Both the position numbers and the translations under genes were made by a program. From positions 1-52,217 of IMG/VR virus record IMGVR_UViG_3300020034_000023: a stretch of DNA of 52,217 bases; one strand, 5' to 3'. The notes below the pieces were generated by a model. That model saw only the letters and a list, made by a program, of their open reading frames with translations, made no database searches and was not told where the DNA came from. Below are positions 1-7,439 of this stretch, one piece after another (position 1 is the stretch's first letter; each line of letters opens with the position of its first letter). The stretch is from a virus.

Positions 1-188
1 GCGAAGACGCCGGGAGCCGACACGAACGCTACCTCCACGGAAAAACAGTTGGGGAGGTTCGGGTCACGGTTCAGCGCGATCCGCATGCTGGCGGACCCGA
101 CCGCTGGTGTCTCGGCGTCCCACACCAACGCATTGTAGCCCGCACGATCTACCGGCTTCAGCCCCGCTGTTGCGTCATAAATTGGCAT
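1..188 (-). CDS. Hypothetical protein, 3' end cut by window edge
   Basis: Starts with ATG at 188 (MPIYDATAGLKPVDRAGYNA) and stays open to base 1, giving 62 residues; the C-terminus lies outside. No domain recognised. It follows the ParB-like gene by 6 bases and is the last gene before the expected virion module, so a structural role is possible but only by position. Confidence 0.7.
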   Translation of the reverse strand, partial: MPIYDATAGLKPVDRAGYNALVWDAETPAVGSASMRIALNRDPNLPNCFSVEVAFVSAPGVF

Positions 189-194
189 GTCTGA

Positions 195-1289
195 CTATCC
201 TCCGTTAGCGTTCGCCAGCGACGTCCGGATGGCGTCCATGTTCATCGGTACTTTTTGAAACCCGTGCGGGAGCTTCTTCTTTTTCTTCAACTCCCGCTTG
301 CTGGCCCGCTTCGGCATCTTCGCCACCGAGATGCCCATCCGCTCCTGAAACTCACGAGCAAGGAAAAGCGCCGTGCCAATGTCGATATCGAGCTGAATCA
401 CCGGCATGTCGATATCACCGGGCTTGTTGTCCCGCAAGTCCCGCACGATGTTGGCCCCCCACCGATGATGCCCGTCCAGCACGTAGCCGTCCTTGGTCAC
501 CGTGATGGGCGCGTCCTTCATCGTCCCGGCGTCCATACGCTCGGCGATACTCGCGATCTTCACGCCATCCAGTTCATCCTGTGATGCGCGGAGATGCGAA
601 GCCGTCGCACGGGTGGTGGTGGCCTTGACTCCGTTGGCCTCCATCTCGGCAATCCACATGGGGGTCAAGTCGATTTCCGCTTTGGGATTGTCTCGGTCAG
701 CCTCCGGCATCAGGGCCTGCGCCTTGCTCCCCCGATCCACCCACCCCGCGAGCTGCGGCATCTCCACACGGGGGATATCGAGATTCTCGACGGCAAACAA
801 GTTGGTCCCGGCCACCGAAATGGCGGCGATATTCCACACGGGTGGGTCTTCTCCTGCGGCCTTCGCCGCATCGAAGTCGGCTTTGATTTTGGCCACGAGG
901 GTGGAGACTTGATCCGGCTGATCGAGGGTCACGTGCTTGCCTTCTGAGATCAGCTTCGCCGCCTGCTCGATGTCCGCCTTGCAGGGAATAGGATTGGAGC
1001 GCGACCCCGGCTGCCCCTCTGGCACCGACTTGTCCGCGTCCTTGCGCTGCTTATCGCGAATCCACCCTTCACCAATCGCCGTGGTCGGCAATCGTGGGGC
1101 GTTGGCATTGTGGGTGGGAAGGAGATGTTGGTGGCCTGCGCCGCCCCCGGCCGTGGTCGCTCCGGTGAAGAGCCCAAGCTGATCATGGTAGGGGTTGAAC
1201 TTCAGCACCCGCGCGTGGGGGAAGGCCGTCAATCGATTGATCCGCTCGGTTAGCTCACGTTTCGACGTGAACGCTCTCGTCAATGGCAT
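195..1289 (-). CDS. ParB/sulfiredoxin-like domain protein (364 aa)
   Basis: The stretch around residues 270-280 (DGYVLDGHHRWGANI) is the GHHR-type signature of the ParB/sulfiredoxin nuclease-like fold, found in phage proteins near portal and head genes. Just before it is a ParB-like specificity region (IASIAERMDAG, then PITVTKDGY). The C-terminus holds a lysine run (ELKKKKKLPHG). ATG at 1289 follows a GGGGGA ribosome site. The gene lies downstream of one of the dispersed palindromes (1344-1357). Its exact role is unknown; DNA binding or nicking during head filling would be inference. Confidence 0.65.
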   Translation of the reverse strand: MPLTRAFTSKRELTERINRLTAFPHARVLKFNPYHDQLGLFTGATTAGGGAGHQHLLPTHNANAPRLPTTAIGEGWIRDKQRKDADKSVPEGQPGSRSNPIPCKADIEQAAKLISEGKHVTLDQPDQVSTLVAKIKADFDAAKAAGEDPPVWNIAAISVAGTNLFAVENLDIPRVEMPQLAGWVDRGSKAQALMPEADRDNPKAEIDLTPMWIAEMEANGVKATTTRATASHLRASQDELDGVKIASIAERMDAGTMKDAPITVTKDGYVLDGHHRWGANIVRDLRDNKPGDIDMPVIQLDIDIGTALFLAREFQERMGISVAKMPKRASKRELKKKKKLPHGFQKVPMNMDAIRTSLANANGG

Positions 1290-1343
1290 GCTTTTCCCCC
1301 ATGCAAGAGTACTCTGCGGGGGGAGGCAGGCGCAACCCCTTTG

Positions 1344-1357
1344 TGCAATTGATTGCA
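1344..1357. promoter_or_regulatory. Dispersed palindrome site 1 (TGCAATTGATTGCA)
   Basis: Perfect copy of the 14-bp inverted repeat TGCAAT-TG-ATTGCA in the gap between the signal-peptide gene and the ParB-like gene. Only a poor promoter (TTGCGC, 18 bp, TACTCT at about 1306-1335) can be proposed below it. Confidence 0.6.
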
Positions 1358-1361
1358 GCGA

Positions 1362-1688
1362 TCAGTCGAGCGGGCGCTTCTCCGGCACGATCCGAATGAC
1401 GGGGGCCTTGGGTACCACCGGGCTCTCCACCGCCAAGGTCACCAGCTCCCCGTGGCGCAACGCCAACCACCGGAGGGTCAGGGACTCCTCCAGCTTGCCC
1501 GTGATGGTCAGCGGTCCCTGTGACGTCTCCAGCACGATGCTCACAGGCCCGGTCGTGGGTGGCGGTTGGGCGACACGCACCCGTGCCAACACGATGATGG
1601 GGTGGTCGGCCTTCTGCACCTGTGCTCCAGCTCCCACCAGCATCACCAGCATGCCGACCGGCAACACCAACGCCATCGCCAGCTTCAT
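1362..1688 (-). CDS. Small exported protein with signal peptide (108 aa)
   Basis: The N-terminus (MKLAMALVLPVGMLVMLVGA) is a basic start followed by a hydrophobic core, then GAGAQVQ as a likely signal peptidase site. The rest is beta-rich with no recognised domain. The ATG at 1688 was chosen because it forms an ATGA overlap with the stop of the upstream gene. Export suggests an envelope or superinfection role, by inference. Confidence 0.7.
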   Translation of the reverse strand: MKLAMALVLPVGMLVMLVGAGAQVQKADHPIIVLARVRVAQPPPTTGPVSIVLETSQGPLTITGKLEESLTLRWLALRHGELVTLAVESPVVPKAPVIRIVPEKRPLD

Positions 1689-2002
1689 TTGACTTCCTCG
1701 GGGAACCACCGGAACTTGATCAGCTCCCACGCCTGATTGCGCGCGGCCAGCGTCGCGCCGTCTTCAAGCGCATTTTGAATCTGCATGAGCAGCAGACGGT
1801 CATTGTCCGACAGCACAGGCTCGTTGACCTTCCGATGCTCGAAGCCCGCGATCATCGCCTTGGCAGCCGCCATGAAGAGCCGCTTCCCTTGACGAGACAC
1901 GAACCACAACTGCTCCGCGAGTGCCTCTTCGTCACTCGTGCGCACGGCCTGCACCGTGACGGGTTCATCGCTGGGTAGGGGCTGGGCCTGTACGGTCTTC
2001 AT
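1685..2002 (-). CDS. Hypothetical helical protein (105 aa)
   Basis: ATG at 2002 has GGAG six bases upstream and gives MKTVQAQPLPSDEPVTVQAV. It starts inside the 3' end of the preceding gene (38-base overlap) and ends in an ATGA junction with the exported protein. The protein is charged and mainly helical, with a C-terminal WELIKFRWFPEEVK. No family recognised. Confidence 0.65.
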   Translation of the reverse strand: MKTVQAQPLPSDEPVTVQAVRTSDEEALAEQLWFVSRQGKRLFMAAAKAMIAGFEHRKVNEPVLSDNDRLLLMQIQNALEDGATLAARNQAWELIKFRWFPEEVK

Positions 2003-2345
2003 TAGTTGCTCCATCGAGCGGGCAGCTCTCACCGACACGGTGGAGGTACTGTCCGCCTCCTGCCAATCGTACACACCGCTGGCAGACATAGCGAGCCTCA
2101 CGTGGGGCAATCTCCAGCATCACGCAAAGTGCCTCTCGAAACTTCATTTGCGCGGGCGTACACGCGTGCGCCGGAATGCCACCGTAGATCCGCACCTCCT
2201 CCACCGTGGCCTCCTCGAAGGTAGTGCGCACTTTATGAATCGCCTGCTCCAGCGTCAACTGCTCCATCGGTATTCGCCTCGTCAGCTGCGCATACGGCTC
2301 ATTCCGTAGCGCCTCGCGCTTCTGTCGCGCGGTGAGCGGGATCAC
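1965..2345 (-). CDS. Hypothetical protein with Cys motif (126 aa, GTG start)
   Basis: GTG at 2345 is preceded by AAGG; no better start fills the 12-base gap from the upstream gene. A CQRC pair plus a later Cys (YVCQRCVRLAGGGQYL, then GESCPLD) may bind zinc. Function unknown. The last 38 bases overlap the next gene. Confidence 0.6.
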   Translation of the reverse strand: MIPLTARQKREALRNEPYAQLTRRIPMEQLTLEQAIHKVRTTFEEATVEEVRIYGGIPAHACTPAQMKFREALCVMLEIAPREARYVCQRCVRLAGGGQYLHRVGESCPLDGATNEDRTGPAPTQR

Positions 2346-2357
2346 GACCCGCCTTCA

Positions 2358-2657
2358 TCACACGCGTGGCAGTGGCACCCCGGTGGGTGCGTCGCTGATC
2401 CCCGTGAGGGTTCCTGTGAGGGATTCAGCAGCATGAGAATCTTCCACTGCACCGTGGGGTGTAGGGCGTTCCAGCGCGTTTCCGTCAACACCGGCATCAG
2501 GTTGTCCATGGGTGGCCTCCAGCCGTAACGTGATCAACTCTAAGTGTAGTCGCTCCGCGAGTGAGGCAAACACCCGAATGGCTTGTCGAAGGTCGTCGTT
2601 CTCTTGCTGAATGCGGCGGATTTTCACATGCAGATAGGCCACCGTCTCAATAATCAC
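2358..2657 (-). CDS. Coiled-coil hypothetical protein (99 aa, GTG start)
   Basis: GTG at 2657 has GGGAG five bases upstream; another GTG two codons earlier abuts the same site. Residues 10-50 (VKIRRIQQENDDLRQAIRVF) form a coiled coil, and the C-terminal half looks disordered. It overlaps the 39-aa gene before it by 11 bases. No family recognised. Confidence 0.6.
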   Translation of the reverse strand: MIIETVAYLHVKIRRIQQENDDLRQAIRVFASLAERLHLELITLRLEATHGQPDAGVDGNALERPTPHGAVEDSHAAESLTGTLTGISDAPTGVPLPRV

Positions 2658-2766
2658 GCCCACTCCCGTTCCGATACACGTGATTTTTGATCCACGCTTC
2701 GGAGACGGACTGCACCAACTCGGGTCCGTCCCAGAAGCGCCGCCATGCCCATCGCAGGAAGCTCAC
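2647..2766 (-). CDS. Microprotein, Trp/Arg-rich (39 aa)
   Basis: GTG at 2766 overlaps the TGA of the 450-aa upstream gene (GTGA junction), which argues for coupled translation. The peptide begins VSFLRWAWRRFWDGPELVQS and is amphipathic. Function unknown. Confidence 0.55.
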   Translation of the reverse strand: MSFLRWAWRRFWDGPELVQSVSEAWIKNHVYRNGSGRDY

Positions 2767-4115
2767 AGTTCCAACTCGTCGGCGCACGCCACACACAGGG
2801 TCTGATCCTGCTTGAGCAGCTTCGCCTCCGATCCGCAGAAGAGGCACTTCGACCCGGCCGGAGCCACGAAGTCGAACGTGTCATAGTGAGCCACGATGTT
2901 TTGCTCGATTTCCGCGAAATTGACGGTGTGCATCGCCAAATCTTTCGCCGTCACCGCGATCTGCTCAGGCGTCATCTTCGGCACCACCGTGGCGTACTTC
3001 GGCGTGACCCCATCTTCCAAGTTTTCGTAGGTCAAGAACTTCGCCTTCTTCTCCTCCAATATCTTGACGGTCTCGGCGTGGTCGGCATCCGCCAGAATCT
3101 TCGCGATGGTCGGCCCCGTCGTGAGACTGCCAAACAGCTGGGCGTTGATCGCGTTCTGCAACTCCGCCTTCGTCACCTTCGACGCGAGCGAATTGAGCGA
3201 CGTCTCATCCGGGTTCTCCATCGAATTGTAGAACTCTTCGCTGTTAGTGCTCATCGTAAAGGCGGTCGCATCCGAGCCAGACGCCAAGTCGATGGCCTGC
3301 CCATCGGCGGTCAAATCATCCAAGATGTGCTTCTTCAGCGTCTGCGCCAGTTCTTCGTCATCAAGAAACGCTTTCTCCAGCTCAGAGTTGTGGGGGTGGG
3401 CCGTGACTCCCGGCCCCTGCGAAACATCCTTCAGCTTCACATCCTGCTTCACATCCCCCTCCGTGTTGGCAGCCGCCTTCCATGCCGCCACTCCGGCATC
3501 GCCCAGCCACCGCTCGGCGCAGACCGGGCCGTAGCCGACCTTGACACTCCGCTGATCCTCCCCGAGCCCGAGCGTCTTCCCGCAGAAGGCACAGCTCCCG
3601 GTCAGCTTGCCGTAGGCTTTCGCCACGCGCGCAGGCTGTTCGGCGAACTTCGTGAGCAGCGCCGTCAGCTCCATCACGATGTCGGCCGGGATCTTCGGGT
3701 TCGGCACGAAGCTCCCATCAGGGAACACCTTGCCGTACCACGTGTTGTTCGGATACTTGCCTTCGCCGTTGATGTTGATCGAGCCGGGATTCTTCGCCTT
3801 GACTCCCGCCAAGGAGAGCTTCACCGACGCGCCGCTGAGCAACAGCGTGACCTTCGGATATTTCAGCGTCGCTTTGGCGGTCTCGAAGAGCGCCACCACC
3901 TTGCTGAACGTGCCCACGTCAATCACCGTCGCCTTGGGCGTGATGGGCTTCGTCGCGCGGAGAATCAGCTTCTCCACATAGGGAGTCTGATACTTCGAGA
4001 GCGTGCCCTTCTGTTTGTACTGGGAGATGAGACTGTTGGCGAAGTGCTGGTCGCCGGTCGTCAGCTGGTTCAGCACCGTCATCAGCGTCGTCATCTGACT
4101 GTGAAGATTGGTCAT
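2763..4115 (-). CDS. DUF6011-type zinc-binding protein (450 aa)
   Basis: The N-terminus carries a helical segment (FANSLISQYKQKGTLSKYQ) that I associate with phage and helicase-linked proteins. Mid-protein CAFCGKTLGLGEDQRSVKVG followed by GPVCAERW matches the CxxCGxxL...GxGPxC zinc pattern of DUF6011. The C-terminus has a second CxxC...CxxC knuckle (CLFCG, then CVACADEL). ATG at 4115 has GGAG five bases upstream and lies 34 bases from a textbook promoter. The central part is lower complexity. Nucleic-acid binding is likely; the biochemical role is unknown. Confidence 0.7.
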   Translation of the reverse strand: MTNLHSQMTTLMTVLNQLTTGDQHFANSLISQYKQKGTLSKYQTPYVEKLILRATKPITPKATVIDVGTFSKVVALFETAKATLKYPKVTLLLSGASVKLSLAGVKAKNPGSININGEGKYPNNTWYGKVFPDGSFVPNPKIPADIVMELTALLTKFAEQPARVAKAYGKLTGSCAFCGKTLGLGEDQRSVKVGYGPVCAERWLGDAGVAAWKAAANTEGDVKQDVKLKDVSQGPGVTAHPHNSELEKAFLDDEELAQTLKKHILDDLTADGQAIDLASGSDATAFTMSTNSEEFYNSMENPDETSLNSLASKVTKAELQNAINAQLFGSLTTGPTIAKILADADHAETVKILEEKKAKFLTYENLEDGVTPKYATVVPKMTPEQIAVTAKDLAMHTVNFAEIEQNIVAHYDTFDFVAPAGSKCLFCGSEAKLLKQDQTLCVACADELEL

Positions 4116-4149
4116 TCTCACTCCATTGAGATCCGGGTGACGTGAGCCC

Positions 4150-4178
4150 AGTATAACCGATGAGCCCGCATTTGTCAA
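4150..4178 (-). promoter_or_regulatory. Sigma70-type promoter
   Basis: TTGACA (4173-4178), 17-bp spacer, TATACT (4150-4155). It drives the zinc protein starting at 4115. No palindrome site is attached. The -35 box overlaps the stop of the upstream membrane microprotein. Confidence 0.85.
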
Positions 4179-4369
4179 GCCGCTGCGTTTGGCGGGTCAT
4201 CCGGGTCGTCTTCCTCTTCGTCCGTGATCACCCAGTCTCGGTTCTCGCGCCAAATCACCCAGAATTGGAGAAAACCCATACAAAACCACGGCAGGCTGTG
4301 TCGCGCCATCGCTTCCAACAGAAGCACGGTGCCGATGCACCCGAGCAAAACGTTGGTGAGCGGGCTCAT
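4175..4369 (-). CDS. Membrane microprotein (64 aa)
   Basis: The first half is hydrophobic (TNVLLGCIGTVLLLEAMA, then WFCMGFLQFWVIW), suggesting two short membrane segments; the tail is very acidic (DEEEDDPDDP). ATG at 4369 is in an ATGA overlap with the upstream gene. Function unknown. Confidence 0.65.
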   Translation of the reverse strand: MSPLTNVLLGCIGTVLLLEAMARHSLPWFCMGFLQFWVIWRENRDWVITDEEEDDPDDPPNAAA

Positions 4370-4569
4370 TTCTTGGGCTCCACCGGGTCCACCGTCTTGA
4401 ATTTCATGACGTCGTAGTAGTCGTAGTACGCACGGAACTTCGCCTTGGCGTCATCGGCGTCCTTGCACCCGGCAATGCTGGTCGTCAGCTCCCGCACGCT
4501 TTTTGACCCCTCATTCCCGAAGGGGCCATCGTCTTTGGCTCGGACGGTGGCTTTGATGTAATAGGTCAT
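4366..4569 (-). CDS. Hypothetical protein (67 aa)
   Basis: Begins MTYYIKATVRAKDDGPFGNE. The start was set by the ATGA overlap with the zinc-ribbon gene at 4566. Mixed alpha/beta composition; no family recognised. Confidence 0.65.
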   Translation of the reverse strand: MTYYIKATVRAKDDGPFGNEGSKSVRELTTSIAGCKDADDAKAKFRAYYDYYDVMKFKTVDPVEPKK

Positions 4570-4727
4570 GGATACAGACTCGTCACAAAGGCCGTCAGCA
4601 CCTGCGTGCGGAGGCACTTCTCACACCGCCATGTGAGCCCGCCGACCGACTGCACCTCCGGCAGGCATTCCTGTTGTGTCATGATTTTACAGGTGGCACA
4701 CCACATCCGCTTCCAGAAATTTGCCAT
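4566..4727 (-). CDS. Zinc-ribbon microprotein (53 aa)
   Basis: Two CxxC pairs (WCATC and WRCEKC) 26 residues apart form a classic zinc ribbon. ATG at 4727 has GGAG seven bases upstream. It is one of many such ribbons in the window; nucleic-acid or protein binding is likely, target unknown. Confidence 0.7.
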   Translation of the reverse strand: MANFWKRMWCATCKIMTQQECLPEVQSVGGLTWRCEKCLRTQVLTAFVTSLYP

Positions 4728-4855
4728 TCTCGTACTCCAGCGAACAGACGCGCCCCGGCCCACCCCTGTAATGTGGACTCCTGTGGCGCGGAACCGTCGT
4801 AAACACGGGTTGGATCTACCGTTGCTGGGGAGTCACGGATAGGGCCATTGCCGCG
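4728..4855. other. Short gap without a supported gene
   Basis: 128 bases. Only a 10-codon minus reading frame (MALSVTPQQR) is present. No promoter, palindrome or hairpin stands out. Confidence 0.5.
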
Positions 4856-5002
4856 TCACGGGCTTTCTTTCGTGCCCTCAATCACCAGCGTCAAAATCAA
4901 CCCGCACGCCTGCATAAATTTGAGGAGGTCGTGCGTGTGCCACGACTCCGCCAACAGCGTCACCGCCACCACCCAGATGGACATGTGCGCCCATTTACTC
5001 AC
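4856..5002 (-). CDS. Membrane microprotein (48 aa, GTG start)
   Basis: VSKWAHMSIWVVAVTLLAES starts at GTG 5002, with AAGG six bases upstream and an 8-base overlap with the previous gene. The second half (FMQACGLILTLVI) is also hydrophobic. One or two membrane passes; function unknown. Confidence 0.5.
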   Translation of the reverse strand: MSKWAHMSIWVVAVTLLAESWHTHDLLKFMQACGLILTLVIEGTKESP

Positions 5003-5165
5003 GAAACGCCTTCGGGAACGTGGTGGCGAGCACTTCGAGTGCGTGCGTCTGACAGTACTGCTTCGTCAGCGTGGCGGGCGGCTTGCCGTCCGTGTAGGTG
5101 AGCAGCACCTTGACGTCGATGGTCGCCTTCTCGGCACATCCCTCCTGATCGCACTGGTCTGTCAT
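4995..5165 (-). CDS. Cys/His zinc-type microprotein (56 aa)
   Basis: MTDQCDQEGCAEKATIDVKV with a later YCQTHALE gives a C-x4-C...C-x2-H arrangement suited to one zinc ion. ATG at 5165 overlaps the TGA of the RapZ-like gene (ATGA), so the two are probably translated together. Confidence 0.65.
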   Translation of the reverse strand: MTDQCDQEGCAEKATIDVKVLLTYTDGKPPATLTKQYCQTHALEVLATTFPKAFRE

Positions 5166-5509
5166 GGCTTGTCAATATCCCGATGTTCCACCTCCACGTT
5201 CAGCTCCCGCGCGAGCTTGATCGCAAGGTAGACCGAGCGGTGATGCCCGCCCGTGCAGCCAATATACGCGATTTCCGTTCCCGGCACCGTGACCTTCTCC
5301 TTCACGTAGTCGTACTTCGCGTAGAAGTCCGGCGTCTTCTGGATATCCAGCTGGACATCGAGGTCCGTGCCGCGTTTGTAGCGCAGCGTCTTGTCATGGT
5401 ACGGGTTCTTGAACATCTTCCGAATATCTATGACCACGACTCCCGGCACCACGTTGGGGCCACCCCCCTCGTGCCGGAATCCGAAACTGATGATCTTTTT
5501 GAGTGTCAT
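5162..5509 (-). CDS. RapZ C-terminal-domain-like protein (115 aa)
   Basis: The C-terminal half, IGCTGGHHRSVYLAIKLARE followed by VEHRDIDKP, closely matches the signature of the RapZ (YvcJ/UPF0042) C-terminal domain, IGCTGGxHRSVxxAExLA...HRDI. The start (KKIISFGFRHEG) and DIRKMFKNPYHD also fit that domain. In bacteria this domain binds small RNAs and helps regulate RNase E cleavage of glmS-controlling RNAs. Here it stands alone, without the N-terminal P-loop domain. The ATG abuts a dispersed palindrome with no clear Shine-Dalgarno site. A role in host RNA metabolism is inference. Confidence 0.8.
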   Translation of the reverse strand: MTLKKIISFGFRHEGGGPNVVPGVVVIDIRKMFKNPYHDKTLRYKRGTDLDVQLDIQKTPDFYAKYDYVKEKVTVPGTEIAYIGCTGGHHRSVYLAIKLARELNVEVEHRDIDKP

Positions 5510-5523
5510 TGCAATTGAGTGCA
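5510..5523. promoter_or_regulatory. Dispersed palindrome site 2 (TGCAATTGAGTGCA)
   Basis: Ends directly against the ATG of the RapZ-like gene and fills the place where its ribosome-binding site should be. No promoter is visible. It also lies in the 15-base gap after the upstream stop, so it could act on DNA or RNA. Confidence 0.6.
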
Positions 5524-5524
5524 G

Positions 5525-5710
5525 CTACCGCTTGTAATAGCGTTCCCAAATCTTCAACTCGTCACGCGTCAACGCGAGCTTCACGATCTTGGAGACCTTC
5601 CACCGCTCCGTCACAGGGCACTCTTCCAGCCGTGCTGCCGCCAGCGACCAGTCACCGTTCGAGATGGTCCGAAGAATACCTTGCGCGCGTTGATCAGGAG
5701 TAAAGGCCAT
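5525..5710 (-). CDS. Hypothetical protein (61 aa)
   Basis: MAFTPDQRAQGILRTISNGD; a small helical protein whose ATG overlaps the upstream TAA (TAATG). No family recognised. Confidence 0.6.
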   Translation of the reverse strand: MAFTPDQRAQGILRTISNGDWSLAAARLEECPVTERWKVSKIVKLALTRDELKIWERYYKR

Positions 5711-5925
5711 TAGAACCGAGGTCGTGAGACCTTCACCGTATCCTTATCCAGATTGAACATTGGATCACCCTGTGCCACGGTACCATCCCCGAGGTCTGCC
5801 CCCGGTGGCTGGAGACTCCCGGCCCAGCACTGCACCGCTTCTTCCACGTAGGCGCGCGCACGAGTCTGCGTGGCCCCCTCCGGCAGGGTCAACTCCACCA
5901 CGAGTCGAATTTTTTTACTTGCCAT
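5710..5925 (-). CDS. Hypothetical protein (71 aa)
   Basis: MASKKIRLVVELTLPEGATQ; an AAGGAG site lies upstream of ATG 5925. The beta strand then helix (RARAYVEEAVQCWAG) resembles a small ferredoxin-like half, but no family is claimed. Confidence 0.6.
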   Translation of the reverse strand: MASKKIRLVVELTLPEGATQTRARAYVEEAVQCWAGSLQPPGADLGDGTVAQGDPMFNLDKDTVKVSRPRF

Positions 5926-6171
5926 CGTTCACTCCTTGAAACGCCCCGATACTCCCACCGCTCGGGGCCAACGGTTGAAAACTACCGCCAAGGGGTGATC
6001 AAGGGCGGGAGGAAGGCCACCCGTGTGATCAGATCGCCATCGCGGCAGCCGGAATTCCCCCGAATTTCCCCACGTTCGGAAGCCACACGTGTCTTACCCC
6101 GACCACCCCGAGACTCGTCGTTGGCGCAACACGACGAGGGCGCGTAGGTGGGGCAGTCGAGCCGGGAACGC
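5926..6171. other. 246-base gap without a supported gene
   Basis: No promoter, palindrome or terminator was seen. One minus frame stays open for about 64 codons and would encode a Cys-containing peptide (CPTYAPSSCCANDES, later SGCRDGDLI), but it has no usable start codon. A second frame starts with a GTGA overlap at 6175 but looks unlike a protein. Confidence 0.4.
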
Positions 6172-6330
6172 TCACAGTTTGCGTAAGATAGCCACCAGCA
6201 CCCAGAAGATGGCCTTCAGCGTGTAATACGACGCAACATCTGACCGCTCCTCCGCCACGCCGCTGTCGTAGTTCAGATGCGCGGAGACGAGATAATGAGA
6301 AACGAGTTCCTCTTTTTTGGCATCGTCCAT
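6172..6330 (-). CDS. Tail-anchored microprotein (52 aa)
   Basis: MDDAKKEELVSHYLVSAHLN with a C-terminal hydrophobic segment (LKAIFWVLVAILRKL). The start overlaps the ligase stop (TAATG), so it is probably coupled to ligase translation. Function unknown. Confidence 0.65.
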   Translation of the reverse strand: MDDAKKEELVSHYLVSAHLNYDSGVAEERSDVASYYTLKAIFWVLVAILRKL

Positions 6331-7241
6331 TAAGCCGCCTCCCCCATATCCTCCGGCGCGCGCCAGCCGACGAACTGACTGAAGCGGGGCTTGTCTTTGA
6401 TCCCAGTCGGTTGAAAGCGAAACTTCACGATGCGCCCGAGATACTCCGCCTGCGCGAGCCACATCAGACGGCACGTGTGCTCAGTCAGCGGGCCGGTGTT
6501 CACCTTATGGGCGACGCCGGTCTCACAGTTCTTGACCCAGAACGCCCCCACCATCCCGGTGGAAGTCTTATTCTGCTTGTGGCTACTCCGTGCCGTGTGC
6601 CCGAGGGCATTGATGGTCGCGACGTTGCCGTTCTGCATCTGTTCCACGAAGCCGGTCACCACGCCTTCGCCATCCACGAATCGCTTCAGCTTCAGCAAGG
6701 CCCCCTCGTTGACCGTAGAGCGCCCCTGCTTGTAGCGGCCGGTCAGGCTCCGAATCATCAGCCCTTCGTAGCCTTCCGCCACCCAGCGGTTCTCGTAGAG
6801 CGTCAGCGTCATCGCGTCGGCAATCTGCTGGTGGTCCACCATGCGGATGTCGGCCGGACCCTGATACGCCTTGACGATGGCGGTCGCTTTGGCGAATCGA
6901 TCCGCATACCCGAGTTTCGGGTCGTAGACGTCGAACACCCAGTAGGTAAGGGCTGGGTGTCCCGTGATGGTGCTCACCGCTGCCGCCGACTTCCGGAACA
7001 CATCCGGCGCGTTGGGGGGTCCGAGAATCAGCTCTCCATCGAGCCCTTCAAGAGCCGCTGATCCAAACACCGCTTGGGTGAATTTGTTCGGGTGCAGCTT
7101 CAGACTTCGGCTATACACCCGGCCGTCCTGAATGGTTGCCCGCACGCCATCGAGCTTCCGGCTCACGTAGAGCGGGAAGCGGGCAGGGCCGACGATGAAC
7201 GGGGCGGCAAGTGTCCCGGCTAACATGGGCTTGAATAACAT
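6330..7241 (-). CDS. ATP-dependent DNA ligase (303 aa)
   Basis: Nucleotidyltransferase motifs appear in order: motif I SRKLDGVRAT with the adenylated Lys near residue 30, motif III LDGELIL, motif IIIa WVFDVYD, motif IV EGYEGLMIRS, motif V LLKLKRF. A C-terminal OB-fold follows (FQPTGIKDKPRFSQFVGWR). Length fits small phage ligases of the T7 type. It seals nicks during replication, recombination and repair. ATG at 7241 has GGAGTGAGAC upstream. A promoter at 7411-7439 gives a leader of about 160 nt. Confidence 0.93.
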   Translation of the reverse strand: MLFKPMLAGTLAAPFIVGPARFPLYVSRKLDGVRATIQDGRVYSRSLKLHPNKFTQAVFGSAALEGLDGELILGPPNAPDVFRKSAAAVSTITGHPALTYWVFDVYDPKLGYADRFAKATAIVKAYQGPADIRMVDHQQIADAMTLTLYENRWVAEGYEGLMIRSLTGRYKQGRSTVNEGALLKLKRFVDGEGVVTGFVEQMQNGNVATINALGHTARSSHKQNKTSTGMVGAFWVKNCETGVAHKVNTGPLTEHTCRLMWLAQAEYLGRIVKFRFQPTGIKDKPRFSQFVGWRAPEDMGEAA

Positions 7242-7410
7242 GTCTCACTCCATTGAGGTCCAATAATTGTTGAAGACCAATCGCGGCGGCAGTCACCGTG
7301 ACTCTGCGGTGATTCACCACTCTGACCGGCAGGGCCACTCCAAGGCTACGTCCTGCTTTGCCCCGGCTCTCTCAGCGTGAGTCTGACGCTTACCCCACCG
7401 GTATAGGCAC
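7242..7410. other. Ligase leader, no gene
   Basis: 169 bases between the -10 box and the ligase ATG. It contains short inverted repeats (GTCACGGTGAC; GGTCTTC...GGACC) but no clear terminator or open frame. It may be a regulatory leader. Confidence 0.4.
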
Positions 7411-7439
7411 AGCGTAACACACGCGGATTAGTTTGTCAA
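7411..7439 (-). promoter_or_regulatory. Sigma70-type promoter for DNA ligase
   Basis: TTGACA (7434-7439), 17 bp, TACGCT (7411-7416). The -35 box overlaps the final stop codon of the UGA-interrupted upstream gene. Confidence 0.75.

Noticed and set aside
2745-4145. Long open frame on the plus strand
   Set aside because: His/Arg/Leu-rich shadow opposite the zinc-protein gene; no ribosome site or promoter.
5170-5175. TTGACA on the minus strand
   Set aside because: Inside the RapZ-like coding region (Asp-Ile-Asp-Lys end) with no -10 box at 16-18 bp.
5990-6175. Cys-rich open frame of about 64 codons
   Set aside because: No ATG, GTG or TTG start after the preceding stop; left as a gap.
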